Source: Fasciolopsis buskii
Taxonomy: Eukaryota > Platyhelminthes > Trematoda > Plagiorchiida > Fasciolidae
Assembly: GCA_008360955.1 (NCBI GenBank)
Contig: LUCM01002832.1
Coordinates: 124,001 to 188,000 of the forward strand
Length of the DNA stretch: 64,000 bases
Direction of reading: 5' to 3'
Shown here: piece by piece, positions 48,921-62,865 of the stretch
Numbering within the stretch: the stretch's first letter is position 1
Layout: each line of letters begins with the position of its first letter
Translations under genes and position numbers: made by a program
Notes under the pieces: generated by a model
Databases searched by the model: none
Told to the model about the DNA's origin: nothing
The model's input: only the letters and a program-made list of their open reading frames with translations

Positions 48921-51900
48921 AAGCTAATTAAATTGCTCTTACTCATCTATTTTTACTTTTTCAATCGTTGAGAGCCTGTACCGAGTTCCAACTTCGGGGG
49001 ACGTTGAAAGCGCCTGGTTCAAACCATTACATGCTCGCACATTTTTATATTTCTTGCGTGATCAAACACGAATTCACATCATGGCCAACTGCAATGAAAT
49101 AATTAGAATAATTCAGTGGAAAATATTTATTTGTTCACTGGACATTAGATCAACTAACAAACAGAACTGTGCACATACACGCCTACACACATGGACACCA
49201 AACCCCTAAAAAGGGACTAGAGACAATGAAAGCAAGCAAGTTTTTAATAAAAAATAATCATCAATCACCAAGATATCACAATTTTATCACAAGGCTTGAG
49301 TCTTCAGAAACTGAAACCAATGATTTTCGATTAATTTATATATAAAAACCTATTGTCATCTTCTGTCCGTGTATGCTCGCATTTATCTAAAAGACTGGTG
49401 TTCGATAGGAAATGTGAAGCTTCCTTCGAGCGAAAATAATGAAAATCTGTCGGGGAAAACAGGAGTCACCGTCAGGTGACCACCGAGTCGGAAAAGAACG
49501 ATTCATCCCACAGTTTAGCATGAAGACAGATTTATCGATCACGTGAGTTAAAATAATCTTTGCAAATATTGTTTGGAATAACAATCACAGATAAAGTGGG
49601 AATGTCCGTCAAGTTGGTTTTACTTCCTAATAGGTGTGTTGCAATTAATGTCTATATATACCATGCTGTCACTTTAAGTTGAAATTAATTACTCCAATAA
49701 AAATTAAATGAATTTTTCTTAAACTATTAGTTATTGCGGAGGCATGCAACCTGTAAGAGGCGGCAAGCATCAAGCCACCCGCTCCTTCAAAAAAAAATAA
49801 AAAATTCATCAGAACGCCCTGGTATAGGCCATATTACAGTTTCTCGGAATTTTTCGAAGGCCAGAAAGCTTTTATCTCTTTATGCTGGTGGTCCATGTGT
49901 AGTTTGTTTACCGATAAGAAGGAATTTTACGTGGCTATCGCAACTAAAGTGCTAACAGAAATGATATCAACAGTAATATTTGTTTCACCACTGAGAACGG
50001 ACTTCTCCGTCAGCCTTTTGCCAGCGAAGTTAGATTCAATTTCCTCAATCGAGTTCAGTTTATCTGTGGCATTCCTCTTCGAGCTGACATCATGCAGAAC
50101 GAGGAAATGCGTGTTCTCTGTGCTGGTCTATACTTCTGGAGTGAGAATTCGGCTACTTTTTTCAATCCCGGACGCAACTGAGGAGAAATTCGTAGCGGTT
50201 TCCCTATGGGGGCGATAGTAACCCATTAGTGATTATAAGTGGGCCCGTTTTGCAGACTTCTTGAGAACATCGGAACTCTTATTACAGGCGTCGCTGAACG
50301 TGTACTTCTGTTACACGTTTTTATGAGACGTCACTCCGAATGTGAGGAAATGGTCACATTCGAAACAAAACGCGGTTAGCAGTTTCAATTGCCTTTCCCA
50401 TAGGACAGTGAGAAAACCCAAATTGCCCTTGTACTCATTCGAATGGAGTCATATCCGTTTGACAGCAAGCCTGAGGATCATTGCACGGTATCATCGATAA
50501 ACTTCTATTTCGCTAATTCACATGGCTGTTTTGATTCGTTGAGCTGGATTGCATCAAAAACGAATCCGAATGAAAAGACGAGCAGATTTTTAATCTGTTT
50601 ATTAAAACCTGGTATTACCGTACATGTAAATGGCATCTGATTGGGTCATGTAAGGTTACGACAAGTGAGTAGTTTGAAGAAAAGCACATATGGTAATGAA
50701 ATTATAGAAACATGGTCTGCTGATTGAAGGGCTCGCAATGCTTCAAGAATATGCGGTCAGTCCTTGTCACAAAACTGCATATAACAAAACAGCTGTGTAT
50801 TATTCATCCTGTCAATTGATTCATATGCCTAGATCATTATTTTCTGGGAGGACAATAACCACATACGTCACTGCAGTCTATTGAGTTGAATAATTTGTGT
50901 GGAAACCTCATATGCAAACACTACCCGGATCAGGTCAGTTAGATCTACTAGTAAACGATATCTAACAATATCACCTGAAACCCCGTGATTTCGGAGCCCA
51001 CAAACTGCATCACAGGTGCTTGAATTGTACATCCAAATCAAAATATACCTCAGCAATTTGAGCATGTGGCAGCATGGCCAGGCTGTTTAAAACACAACGG
51101 TTGGCTCTTATCCACAGGTACTTTGTTAATATCTCAACAGTAAATATATATTGCTTGTTTCTGTTTCTCTTAAGGTTTTTTTCTAATATCCTATAATTAG
51201 TGGTTTTCCTGTTTTACTGTATCAAGCCAGGATATTCTACTCATTAAATGGAACTACAATGGTCAGTTGATTTCTTTTGAACCTGCAGTATATCGACAGC
51301 CATTTCCAAAATAAGATCCAGGTATTTTGCCGAGTATTATTCATAGCCATGAAAGGCAGTCATGCAGAAGTCAGTGAAATCATCGGGGCACGCTGGAAAC
51401 AACTATTTGGATGATGACACAGTGATTTGTCTGGATTAAGTATTCCGATACTGCATACAAACCAATACAAGTGCAAACATCAGATTCCTTGCTGCATTGT
51501 CTTTTAAAGTACAGTTCCTTCCGGGAGTATATAGACCTTTGTGCAGCAAACAGGAGCAAGTTTAAAAAACTTCGTTATGTTTCGCAGATGCAAAGTTATA
51601 TGATAAAATAACGTGGTTGTTTGTCTTAAGGTTTCCATGATATGATACCGTTTAATTGCAAGGATCATAATAGATCAGCTGTGGAAGTTTTCTAACGAGA
51701 AGTAGTAGGAAATGTTTTTATATTAACTGCAAAATGGAAATGGAAACGATTTGGGAATAAAACACGCGAAGCTTGTCCATACAATGCGGCTGCTGATGGG
51801 AGTTCCTCACATGAAGCAATACACACTCTAGCTCAGCAAAAATGAGCACGGCTTGGATAACAGAATCAGCACTGGAGCAGAGTGCTAAACATTGAAGTAG

Positions 51901-54900
51901 CAAAATTCCTCCCTGAACTTCTAGCTCACACTCCTAAATTTTCTCCGAACTGTTCATCAAACCAGTGAAATAATTCTAATGGTTTATCCTGACACATCTT
52001 GCACTCTCGACAACCAAGATCAATTGTACAGATGCCAATAAACTCAGGAGGATGCAGAAGGCGGGACATCATTTTCGGTACTAAACTCGCTGATTTCGTT
52101 TGAGCTTAATTCCGCTGTGTTAATCAAAATCAGCTTCTTATTCAGACAAAAATTCCATAAAGCTCCCGATGTAAAAATCGATCAGAATTTGACGCCCAAT
52201 TGCAGCAATACATAATTTAGCAACTTGTCTGAATTGTGCAAAAGCCCTGCGCAAAAAGTAAGGTAAGTAGAAAATCAGGAGTGTTCACCACCAGCGAGGA
52301 TTGCCAACTAAACTAAACACTAAATATCAACATATTTCATTAGTTAAAATTGAATATCAAACGCGTATGGTTGACTGTTTTTAAATCTGGTTTAACTTTG
52401 CACTCAATGGTTACCAAACAGAATTATTGAATAACTTACCATCTTTTTCGCTGAAAACTAACTATTTTGTTTGGGTTACCATGGAATTGTTTTGAGACAT
52501 TCAATGTATTTATCGATTTTATTTAAAGACTAATAATGTTGTTGTCTAGTTTCGCTTCGCTGAGTTTCTTATTTCATGTCGCTGTACCAGTTCGCGGACA
52601 ATAAAACTTATCTGGGACACGACTCGACTTCTGTGCAGAATTATTCTACATGTGCGAAAATTACCCCACAAGATAGTTTTGGACAATCCGAATGTTTTCG
52701 AATCCAAAAATTACCTGTACTCAGGAGTTCTTTCTCGGCCAGATGAACCCGGTGATTCTGTGATAGGCTTGCGACAATCGTCAGATCAGGACTGTTGAGC
52801 ACAGCTGCCTGGCAAGTTGAGTCATAAATGACATTCTCAGTGTGATATTAAAAATCTGATTTAACAGATGATGTACTCATCACACAAGTCTTAATTAGGC
52901 CCGGAGGTCCGTGATTAAGGGGCTGTACGTTCATTAATCGAGACAATAAACGTCATTATCTAGGATGACGGTCCTAGTGACAAATTTTGTGCGCCAATAA
53001 AATGCGTTATACAAAGACCGGTATGCTACGACTCGCTGTACTTGCTTAAATATACCGATTTTGCCTGAGTTGTACAACATGAGCCATAAACCACAATCGA
53101 CTACTTTTGCATATATCAGCCACTAATATTTTATACTAATCTGCAACTGGAGAATATTATATCATCATAAATAATTTTAATTTTGCAATGATCTTTTTAC
53201 TTTGAAAGAATGTTGCCCGACTGAAAGTTTTATCCCAATTTCAAGTTTAGTAGTTAGTGCCATCCAATCCTTTTTATGTGGACATCCTTGTTCATGTTTA
53301 TCAGAACTGGAAAGATATCTGAATTCCACTGCCAAAATAAGAGTGATTAGTCCAAAGGCAACGTGTCTGGGTTTTGCTGTTTGTCGCTTCCACACATAGG
53401 ATAGAACAGTAAACTTGTCCTTAAAACATTTGTTTATGAAATATGAACGCTCACATTAACCAAATAAAGTAACGTATAGTTCTACTATTTGGTAGTACTT
53501 TTCAACAAGTCTAACACACTTGATGCTCAGTTCGATTTAGTTCATCCATAGTTGATATCAAACAGCAGTGAAATAGCTATATGGTTTTCAACCATGAATG
53601 GAGTCAATATTACATGGCAGGTCACGTTTTACTACAACTAAACTGTTTCTACTGCGCAGCTAATAAGTATCCTTCCAATGGCAAAACACCATCAAATCAG
53701 GTCAACATGAGTCACTGACTCGGTCAAAAATGGTGTACTGTATTTTGGCCCACACTAAAATCAAGCCGCCTAAAGATTAGAACAATGACATCACTGTGAA
53801 CCGACTACTTTTATGGCATAGAACAAAAGGTGTCAAAATCATGGCGAAATGTTATGGATTTAACTGATCACAACACCCGTTTTTCGGGTTTGGCCGACTC
53901 AAATCTCAGGGTCAGCTTGCGCAGCCCGATTTCAAACTGAATCAACACAAATTTGCTCTAATTTAATCGGAACTCGAAAATGATAAGTTGATAACCCGAA
54001 GTGAGCGTGCTTAATAAGTGCGTGCATAAATCCTCGAAATAACATATACCGTTTGATAATTCTCTTGTTCTATGTTTTACTCCACTATGCAAAACAAATG
54101 AAGAATGAAATCCTAGAGTAACATTTCTCGTCTCAAACTTGAAATCAAGAATGAGCACCGACGCAAGGTTTAGACATGACTTTTTTAAGGGATGATAATA
54201 TCGTTTTCTTTGGTTTCTAAAAATTTCTAATTACAGGTGTTCTTGGAAATAGTTTTTGATCTTATAAGATATATAGACGAATGGGTTCTTCCTGGGGTCA
54301 TATAGTACTCCACAGAGGCCACGTTCTCATAGAGTGAGATTTCCAGGTACATTCTCATTAATGAGGGATATTTGGTCAAAGCTTAACACGTCTTTTATCT
54401 GACATCAAAATTATGAACTTGTTTTACGTAGAAACCTAATGTTCACGCGGGAATATTCGCAACATCGATAATTTATCCTCTCTACTTTGTACTATCCAAG
54501 GCAGTAATTAATGGAGTTGTGTAGTGAAAGTCCATCTGTACCTAATGTCTCGACAGGTATTTTGATTAAGTACCGCATGAACAAACACGAGAAGATAACA
54601 AACTTGGATTGTTCTTGTGAGTGTAATCTCCATGACTGACTGGGCATTGAAAAAGAAATCTACTTGACTTGACACCTGAGCAAACAGTCCGATGGGAAAA
54701 TAAAGCGGCGCACCACTGATCTCCAACTCCACCCTACAAAGAGTGTACCCAGAATGGCAATTTTTACACGATTATAATCCGTCTACCACCGTTCGGTCAT
54801 GGCTTACGTCTATCAAAAACGTTCCAATCATACGTTCATTGAAGCAGACGAGCTTGCACGTGCATGCAGACACACAAACACGGCACGGCTGTGTGTACTT

Positions 54901-57900
54901 CTTTGTGATTGTGAGCAGAACTACTATTGTATTCAAGGCCGACTTCGTTTAGTGTCGGTAGTAATCCCCCGAGACTATTTCATTTTAGGTAAAGGAAGAC
55001 TAAAATGCTGTCTGCACAGCCACTGCACGGTATCTCATACGCTCGATATTGGTTTTAGTAGGACTGCCTAAAGGTGAATTGTGTTTTATACTTTTTTCAA
55101 GCAACTAGTAACGATTGTGTGATAAATATGACAATATCAGTTTCTCAGAGCCTTTCTAGAGGCCATACGGTTTTGAGCAAAATGTTAAGTTACAAAGACT
55201 CATCCTCAGCATAAGAATTAATAGATTCTTGAAAGCATGACTAATGCTTTTTCTTGTATAGAAAATAGATTTAAAACCTAGCGATTTCTTGTTCCGACAG
55301 CTGAAATACATGTTTTCCGCATCACCAAGGCTTTCGCCGTCCAATGAATTATGAGTTTAAAAGCAAAGTTGACGTCAATGCCAATCCGACGTTATTTTGC
55401 CAAAAACCTAAGCAAGTTAATTCTGTCGGGAGTGTCATGAACGAAACGAACTATACGGGTCTAATGTTGTCTAGGCTTTAATTTAAGGGACAATATGATA
55501 TAGTCTCGTCCTAATTGTGTCAGAGAAAACATTCGCTTGCGAATGCGAAGAATCAAAAACTCGTAGTATGAAGTTAGTCTATTTGTATAATAAACTGATA
55601 ACGTTGGTTTGACAATCTCTAATCATTTACGCTCACAACACTTTCTGGGCAAGCAACGCGAACAGCTGATACGACTGTCGTTCGTTGAATCTCAACATCC
55701 AAGAGGCTGGAAACGTCCGAATAGGTGTTAAGCTAAAAAAAGTCCAGTTTTCATTCCTGCTCGCCTCCGTCCACAATAACGTGGTTGGTATTCCTCATGT
55801 AGGCAAGGTTAAATAAAGCAGTGATCTTTAGTCAACCAGGACGACTGCTTAAGCCGTTTTCCAAAGAAAGCTCTCCAAGATTTGTCATGCGGATTTCAGA
55901 GTTGGAGCAATTCCATTCCATTTCTCAAGTGTTTGGGGATTTGCTCTAAGCAAAAACACGAAGACAAAGTAGATACTCAAAAACCAATCTTTGTTTTAGG
56001 GACTGATGGGAATCAAGCGGTTCGTGTGATCAAAATAATCAAGCGATCTCTTCCATATGAACCGACATTACCAGGCCAATTCGTTCAGGTGGCACGAAAA
56101 CGCATTTTGGCTGTTTTTAGAACACAAATCAACTGGACTGGTTAATGCGTCGCATAACTTCTTTCTTTTCCTGAATAGCCAGTCTGAATGAAACGTTTTG
56201 TCCTCAGCACTGTCTCGCCGAGATGGACAGATTTTGCCTTGTACTGATCTGCCAAAAATATTTGTAATCAAATAAATTAAATCAGAAAGTACTAAGAACA
56301 AAAATGGGGTTTAGAAGAAACAGACTTCAGTATTCTGATTTGCTACTCGATTGGTGGGCACAATTCCTTCTAATTGATAGGCGAAAAATTTCTTCACTGG
56401 TTATTAACATTTTCGTCTCGATGCTTAAACATGATTTTAAGGAAAGTTAGACCAAAACGAAAGATCAAAGAAATATTCGGATGAACCCATATTTTCGTAC
56501 TGTCGGAATAATTACACAGGACAATAAAGCTATTTCGCTAGTCAGATTCGGACAAGTCTGGTAATCAATTCACTTCGCACTGCGCACAACTCTCTCACCA
56601 TAGTTTGGTAACAGTTGCATGGAAAAATGAAAATTGAAAACTTGCGACCCGGCTGCAATGCTAAATGCACGCCAAAATCACAAGCAGTGAATGGGCGAAA
56701 AATGCTCATCGGTTCTATGCCTCAACACGTGTTTAGCTGGATATTAACCACTGAACAGAGGAAACCATTCAAACAGATGGATCGGTAGAACAGCCAAGCA
56801 CTAATTAGGTTTGTTAAAACCTTTACCACTAGCCCGTTTAGATCGGATTTGTGCGACCCGCTTGGTTTTGTGGCCATTCTTGTGTTACCGAATTATTGTC
56901 AACTGCAAACGTTTGACATCCAGCTCGCATAGCTTTCTTCGTTGTTCCCAACATTTGTCGTCCTTCTCAATGGCCACCTGTTTCTCTTTTGGTCAAACTA
57001 GCAACGTGGCTGTACCAAACCCATAACTAGGAAACCTTGACAAAACTTCCAGCTAATTTTTTCCGCTTTTTACGAAACATCACTTGAAAAAATTTATTCA
57101 TGTTTCGCATTGTTGCCAAATGGACCACAAACTAAACAACCAATGAGTTTTACATGTACTTTGACATTACACCTGATGTTCCATAACAATTTACTAGACA
57201 ATACTGAATTGGTAGCTCTGGATTTCATTCTTTAATCCGAATTCGAGGTCTACAGTTTGATTTGCGATCATAGAGCTGGTACCGGTAGTTTACTGAAATA
57301 GAACTCACTGTTGATTTGTTAATTCGGATCTTCCAGAAATTCCCTTAAATTTAATATTTGTCTCTCATCGCTGAGTACAGACGTTCAACCACTAAGTGTG
57401 TGACTGTCAGGTGTTACATGAGATACAATGAATTTGTGTGATTTATCTGTGACCTGTAGCAATCAAAAAAATCACCAACCACAAAGAAAAGTTAAACGGG
57501 ACTCAGAAACCAAACCAACACCTATTGTGATATTCTATTTGATAACAGCCTTTTCCTAACAAGTGTCAACTGAATGTCAAGTTTCCACTTTATTCTCGCG
57601 AATTCCGTTGTACACTGCAGTGGTTCTCTCCTGTTCAGCACAATAGTTCCTAATCAACGGGCTGTTTATCAGTAGGAAGCAGCACAAATGAAGCATTTGC
57701 TATGCAATCCTTCACGTGCGATTGAATTAGGACAGCTTTCCCAATGCTGCCATTTTAAAACACTCTTTGCATGTGTCTGTGATATGTTCTCCAAACAGAG
57801 GTACCACATGATGAAATACACTTACTGTCTGGGCCGCACTGAACTCACAATCAAATGTTCACCACGCAGAAAGTGTCAACCCAAGAGCAAGTCCGCAGGC

Positions 57901-58199
57901 GCAGGGCCCATACAACATGTATTACGACTGCGGTCGGTTTGTGAATTGTACTATCGCTTAATTTTTGTGACTACTTTAATGTATTGCGTTGTATGGCGTA
58001 CAAGATAATTTCTTTTAATAGCTCTTTATTCACAGGCGATGGGATAAACAAAGGATATAATAAATCAACGGTTCGAGGGGGCGGCCGCTGACTCGAGGAG
58101 CTACATAATGTTCTCAGTCCACCTGTTTTTGACACTTCATATCAGTCACTAACAAACAGCTATATTCTTTCAAATTTCCTAATTATTCGTTTCAGTTAG
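48921..58199. other. Non-coding stretch, no gene recognised
   Basis: Nine kilobases of mostly unique AT-rich sequence. The longest ORF (49895-50218, plus, 107 codons) is moderately hydrophobic and without known motifs. GC-richer patches near 52720-52930 may be old repeats. A Gly/Asn reading (DGINKGYNKSTVRGGGR) begins after a plausible acceptor CAG at 58033-58035 and ends at TGA 58089; it is discussed as a finding. Confidence 0.4.
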
Positions 58200-58303
58200 T
58201 ACTTCAACAATTACAACATCCACGGCAGCAGCTATAATAATAACAAGAACAAAATTAACAACGAATCAAGTCGGCCAAAGCAGAAAGTCAATAAAACAAC
58301 AAA
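58200..58303 (+). CDS. Candidate internal exon, Asn-rich (speculative)
   Basis: The stretch opens after a pyrimidine-rich tract ending TTCGTTTCAGTTAG (AG at 58198-58199) and closes at ACAACAAA|GTATGT, a consensus-like donor at 58304. Between them one frame is fully open and reads YFNNYNIHGSSYNNNKNK, followed by a basic part with ESSRPKQKVNK. The bias toward Asn matches the candidate at 48713-48918 on the same strand. If both are real they could belong to one long-intron gene. The alternative is a decayed AAC-type triplet repeat. The CAG four bases earlier would bring in a TAG in this frame, so the TTAG acceptor was preferred. Confidence 0.25.
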
Positions 58304-58305
58304 GT

Positions 58306-61300
58306 ATGTGGCCTGTTTGTTTGAACCAATCTGTCTGATTGGGTAATCTTGCTCAGCTTGAATACCCGATTCACTCAACCGGTCATTTCTTTATACAAGG
58401 AAATGATGTCATTTGGTCGTAATCAGTGCTCAATCTTTTCGCCGGTGCATTAGAAACCATGATGCACGTGACCTATTAGAAATCTAGACGAGCCCATCGG
58501 TCCAACGGAATACTAAAGATAAGCAGTCCGGATTGTCATTCGAAATTGCAAACCAACAACACGCGGGGTAAAGTTCTGCACTAGGTCAATGTTTTGCTTC
58601 ACAAATTTGTAACATTTTTGACCCTCTTATTTCTCAGCTCTGAGACACCGTGGTGACTATACCATTTTGGACTGCAATTTACTAACTGTAAATGAATGAC
58701 TTGCACTAGATGCTTTCAAAAAATCAAGGGTACGAACCACATACTTTCAAAGAGTTCCTTGCACTCGGTTTCCCCTCAAAACTCCGTGATATTTTTCGCA
58801 ATCTTACAGTTCGACCAGGAACTCCGTAATTCTAACGGGACTCCTAGTGTGTGCCAGTAGATGTAGTTTACTTGAATATCACTTCGTGAGTCCCAGTACA
58901 TAAAGGAAATACATGATTCTCCTTCGAATCGCTAGGCAAATTATTCTGGCTTAAACCAACTGTGGATCGTCTTTGGCGAACAAATTCTGTACTCCTTGCT
59001 AACCTGTGATTTCTTTATTTTCGTTTACAATACCATGGAACATTTCCTACCGCCTAATTTAATCGAATAAGCCATCTGGAACAGCTGGCGAAACGTTTTT
59101 CTAAACAAATTCATTGTCCATATGAACTAGACAGAAGGTATCCAAGTGGAAAATATTCTTAAAAATGTTAGCAATCAGTAAGTGCTGCATGCACGGGACA
59201 GGTTTGATTCACGTCAAAACACGAACTGCATGGTATGCACTAAATTCGTGAAAGTTTAGTTTCAATTCCTGATGTTCTTGCTTTCTCTCGACCTACCGAC
59301 AAATATTTTGGACAAAAATTTCACTCAATTCACGGTGAGGTTGAACGACGATTTATTTTCTAGCTACGCACGCGTTCATTCGTCCTGCCTATTCTCAATC
59401 CCGAACCGATAGAACATAAGCGGCTGCCAGTCGAATTACCGGGTCACTTTGTCTAGTGCCAGGAATAATATTGCCAAATTTTCCCGTTCATTTTATTTCA
59501 TAAAATAAAAGAATGCAGAGAATAATTCGTTTTCATTATTCATTTTCAGACTTTTGTAATAAGATATAAGTTAAAAATAGGCATACCAGTGGAGTTCAAC
59601 TCTCAGGTTTGGGATAAAATAACAGAACAACTCGAGGCGCTAGACAATCTAGTTTTGTTCACATATTGGTCACGCCAGTTTTCGGACAGGGTGGTTGCAG
59701 ACTGCATTTTGTTTAAACCTATATGTCATCATAAATGTTCGAGAATCAATGGTCGAAAAGAATTTTTCATTTCATTCCTGTTCTATATGACCTATAATGA
59801 TTTTTGCTAACAAATGTGCTTCACCTATACTTTATTCTACTGAAGTAACATTTGCTAATTTTGTTTGCTTCCTTATTGTCGTAGTTGATGTTGACAAATC
59901 ATCGTTTTAACGATGCATGCTGTTATCTTTGGATGAATCCAATCAGTTGCATATATGAGCTGCAACTAAGCTGGTGAGTGTACGCAACTAAAAGTCATTT
60001 CCCCAAAAAGGATCTGCCAGAGGTCTAATGCCGAACAACTGTTCTAATTATTGCACATTTGCCTTGTTCACAGAGAAACCATGGTGTGCATTTGATAGTA
60101 TTCTTGTGCCACGGAATTCTCGCTTTTGCCGTTGATTACTTCTTATAACAAATATGGAATAAAATTTTGTACATCCGCTGCTTACTAACTTACCGAAATA
60201 GCACTCGAGCACAAATTGTTCTATTCCATTTGGAAATGCAGAAACCGTTTGTCTCTGGGTGTTCTCCTATCGTTTTAATGTTATGCTTACATAGGCGGGG
60301 TTCTTCGTTTCCCAGGCAAAATACGGTTAATCAGCAGAATAACTGAATGAAAATTGTAAAAACGTATGCTTCCGTGATTTTGATTTAATTAAGCTCGCAA
60401 TCTATAACGACGATGCAAAGTTAAGTGACACGTTATAATTTGTGTGGATAAAAACGAGTGTCTAAAAAGTTGTTTGTCAATTCGTTTGACATTCCACTCC
60501 TGGTCATAAGCGAATCGGCAAAATTGTGAAGGCTGCCAGACCAGCTAACTCATCGAAACAATTTAACTTCCTGACAAATGCAAATGAAGTTTAAGCGAAT
60601 ATAAAACAAAAGAAGAACCTAGCGATAAAACGTTGGGTTTGATTCATCGACTCAGCAAAAACTCACTTTGGTTGAATGCAGCCGACAATTTACATCTCGA
60701 TGCGGAAATGCTCTCAAAATGAGTTTAATTGATCAAGAAGAATTACCAACCCAATGACATTGCTCAGTTAATTCGAAGCAGGAATTATGATTTCAACCTT
60801 TCAAAACCCGAAGTTGACCTATAAGTCCGCAGAACTGATTAGATTTCACTTATTTTCATTAACTTCTGTGCAAATTAAATCCCAAATTTGTGCGCAACAA
60901 TTAGGCAGTTTGAAGGTAGTTCATAAGTAGATAGTGAACAGCACATCTAGATTTTGCGTCTAACGCCTTCCTCAAAGAAGTTATGTATTATGGCAGTGAC
61001 ACGAAGAATAGCAGCTAACAAAGCAGCCTAAACGACCATCAACGAATTTCAAAAGAAAAAAACTGGTCATTCGGGAAAGAAATCCTTAGCAAGCAACCAA
61101 TAGCACTGTGTGACTGGGATGAAGAACATCATGTTCTTTTTTCTTGAGAATTGTCATCGAGATGCGAGCATACATATCTCCATGCCTGGTACAAAAATCA
61201 GATAAGACCGCAGCAATTAAGCGATCATATGAAACTGACCAAAAACCGAACTATGCATAAAATAGACCGATAATACCAGCTCTCCGTATACAGCTAAACA

Positions 61301-61839
61301 AAACGGACTGAATTCCTATCGATTCTGACCATTCGGATACTGATATTTGCTTCCAGGAACCCGTCAATCAGCAGATAATACGAGGGCATAATCTTGAGAA
61401 TTTTGTCGTAAACAAAGTACTCCGAAAAATGTGGAGAAATTCTTCCAACAATCCAAAATGAGCAAGATTAAATTACTCGAGACCACGTGTTACAACCATC
61501 TTGTTTTATGGCTTTCACTGCACAATCTCATTAGGTGCTCCTCAGGGGACTATGACTCTAACTCTTCGGCAAGAGTGACGGATAATCCAAAATGGGACTC
61601 CGTTATGACTCTAAAAATTTGTGTTGGTCTTAATTCAGGCTGTTGATTTTTGTGATATTCTGATCGCCAAGCTTAGCTTTTAAACCATAAATGTTTCATC
61701 TCCCGACATGGTGACATTATCGAGGCATGTGTGCAGTTGATGATGGTCTTCTGCATGTGTAAGTGTGTCAATAACCCTGATCTCTAACCTCGTAACTATA
61801 CGTTTGATTTACTGTTTGACCTTTGCCGGCTTGAAAAGT
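58306..61839. other. Non-coding stretch, no gene recognised
   Basis: Only short chance ORFs (up to 73 codons). No retroelement or RNA gene recognised until the Penelope-like relic begins. Confidence 0.5.
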
Positions 61840-61840
61840 A

Positions 61841-61882
61841 ACTCCGAAAGACGTTTGGCTTGAGTGGTTTTATCCCTTCAGC
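61841..61882 (-). other. Penelope 3'-end segment with hammerhead-ribozyme-like wording
   Basis: About 100 bases downstream of the endonuclease stop, the minus strand reads CAGCTGAAGGGATAAAACC, then CTCAAGCCAAACGTC. An intact element would be expected to have a CTGATGAAGG core and CGAAACGTC here, the conserved core strings of the small hammerhead ribozymes known from Penelope-like elements. Both core strings are damaged (a missing TGA/ATG step and GAAAC shortened to AAAC), so self-cleavage is not expected. The resemblance could be coincidental. Confidence 0.35.
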
Positions 61883-61981
61883 TGTGGACAGTTGTTTCTA
61901 TCTCGAGTATGTGAATATTTGATGACGTGATTTCTTAGTTGTTTTTTGCAGAAATAACGATTTGATTCTCGGCTTTCTTAT

Positions 61982-62314
61982 CTAGTTCCGCATTTTGTAC
62001 TTCATCTGGTTGTATAGTTCGATATGTCTAGCGACCAAATGATTTGAAGAGTACCAAGATTTCAAAAGGTCCCTTGCGTGTCTCATGGTTGCTTGATCCA
62101 GGATTTCTCCTTCATTCAGAGTGAGTTTGTGCCATTCCTGTTCTTTTTGGACGAATATGAGATGAAGTGGATCATGCCTCCTTGTAGCCAGTTTGTGTTC
62201 ATGCATCCCAGTGGATACTATTCTATCGGTTTGACCACTGTGGCATTTGACGCAGTTTCTCAGTTTACCGTCACTCTTTTGATTTCGATCCCAGCTTCTT
62301 CTATAGTTTTGCAC
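61982..62314 (-). pseudogene. Penelope-like GIY-YIG endonuclease domain (broken)
   Basis: The reading of 110 codons contains NCVKCHSGQTDR (family NCxxxYVGQTGR), MHEHKLATRRHDPLHLI (the REHK helix region) and EILDQATMRHARDLLKSWYSS followed by RHIELYNQ, the end typical of these proteins (LExxxTxxxRxxLEAWxS, then RHIEL). The YIG tyrosine and the Gly of TGR are changed, and the upstream GIY part is not visible in this frame. The domain normally nicks target DNA. The overlapping plus-strand ORF 62078-62431 is its shadow. Confidence 0.85.
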
Positions 62315-62564
62315 TGTCTAAGAACCGTTTTGATTGTTTGGGGTTACGGTAATATTGCGGCTATTTTAGATAACTCTGTCATATTTGTTTTGCCGTTTTT
62401 TGTCCAGTCGCATTGTCCATCTCTCACATGACTCCTCTTATGGGAAACCTTTTTATACCCGTTTCCTTGGAACAAATTGAAAGGGTAGTTGTTTCCTCAG
62501 TTCTACTGTGTTACAGTGAGCTTTAGCTCTCGTGAATAAAGCTCGGGTGCGTGACATTTTGTGA

Positions 62565-62865
62565 TTATTTGAGAGATTGCTGCGAATCCTTGGTATTTGG
62601 TTTGCGATATACTGCCTTATACAATTTGCCATTGATGTTTCCTCTTGCTAACACATCAAGGAGTGCAAGTTTCCAATGTTCTTTCCATTTCATAGAGAAT
62701 TTGGCTTCTTTAAAGTTGTTGCTGGTTGTTTTGTGTCTTATTAATGAAGACGAGGGTGCCAACCAAATGCCTTATCCAAGATTCTGGCCGAATTCGTGGT
62801 AGTGCAATCTTTTCCTGAGGTTGCGTCACGATCTCAGCGAGAAAACAGGAACTAAGTGGACCCAT
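62565..62865 (-). pseudogene. Penelope-like reverse transcriptase, C-terminal part (broken)
   Basis: The first frame (62865 to about 62735) carries the MGPLSS motif and the destroyed active-site box (HLVG for YVDD). The second frame (62762-62565) carries MKWKEHWKLALLDVLARGN, then NGKLYKAVYRKPNTK, the conserved thumb-side LPFLD and YRKPT blocks, with the first Pro-Phe changed to Ala-Leu. A frameshift lies between them around 62735-62760. A normal element copies RNA from a telomeric or nicked 3' end; this one cannot. Confidence 0.85.

Noticed and set aside
49895..50218. 107-codon moderately hydrophobic ORF
   Set aside because: No known family and no helix pattern beyond what AT-rich codons produce.
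57688..58008. 106-codon plus-strand ORF before the Asn-rich candidates
   Set aside because: Cysteine-rich but irregular, no motif, and its end does not join in frame with the downstream candidates by a good donor.
62078..62431. 117-codon plus-strand ORF
   Set aside because: Antisense shadow of the Penelope-like endonuclease reading.
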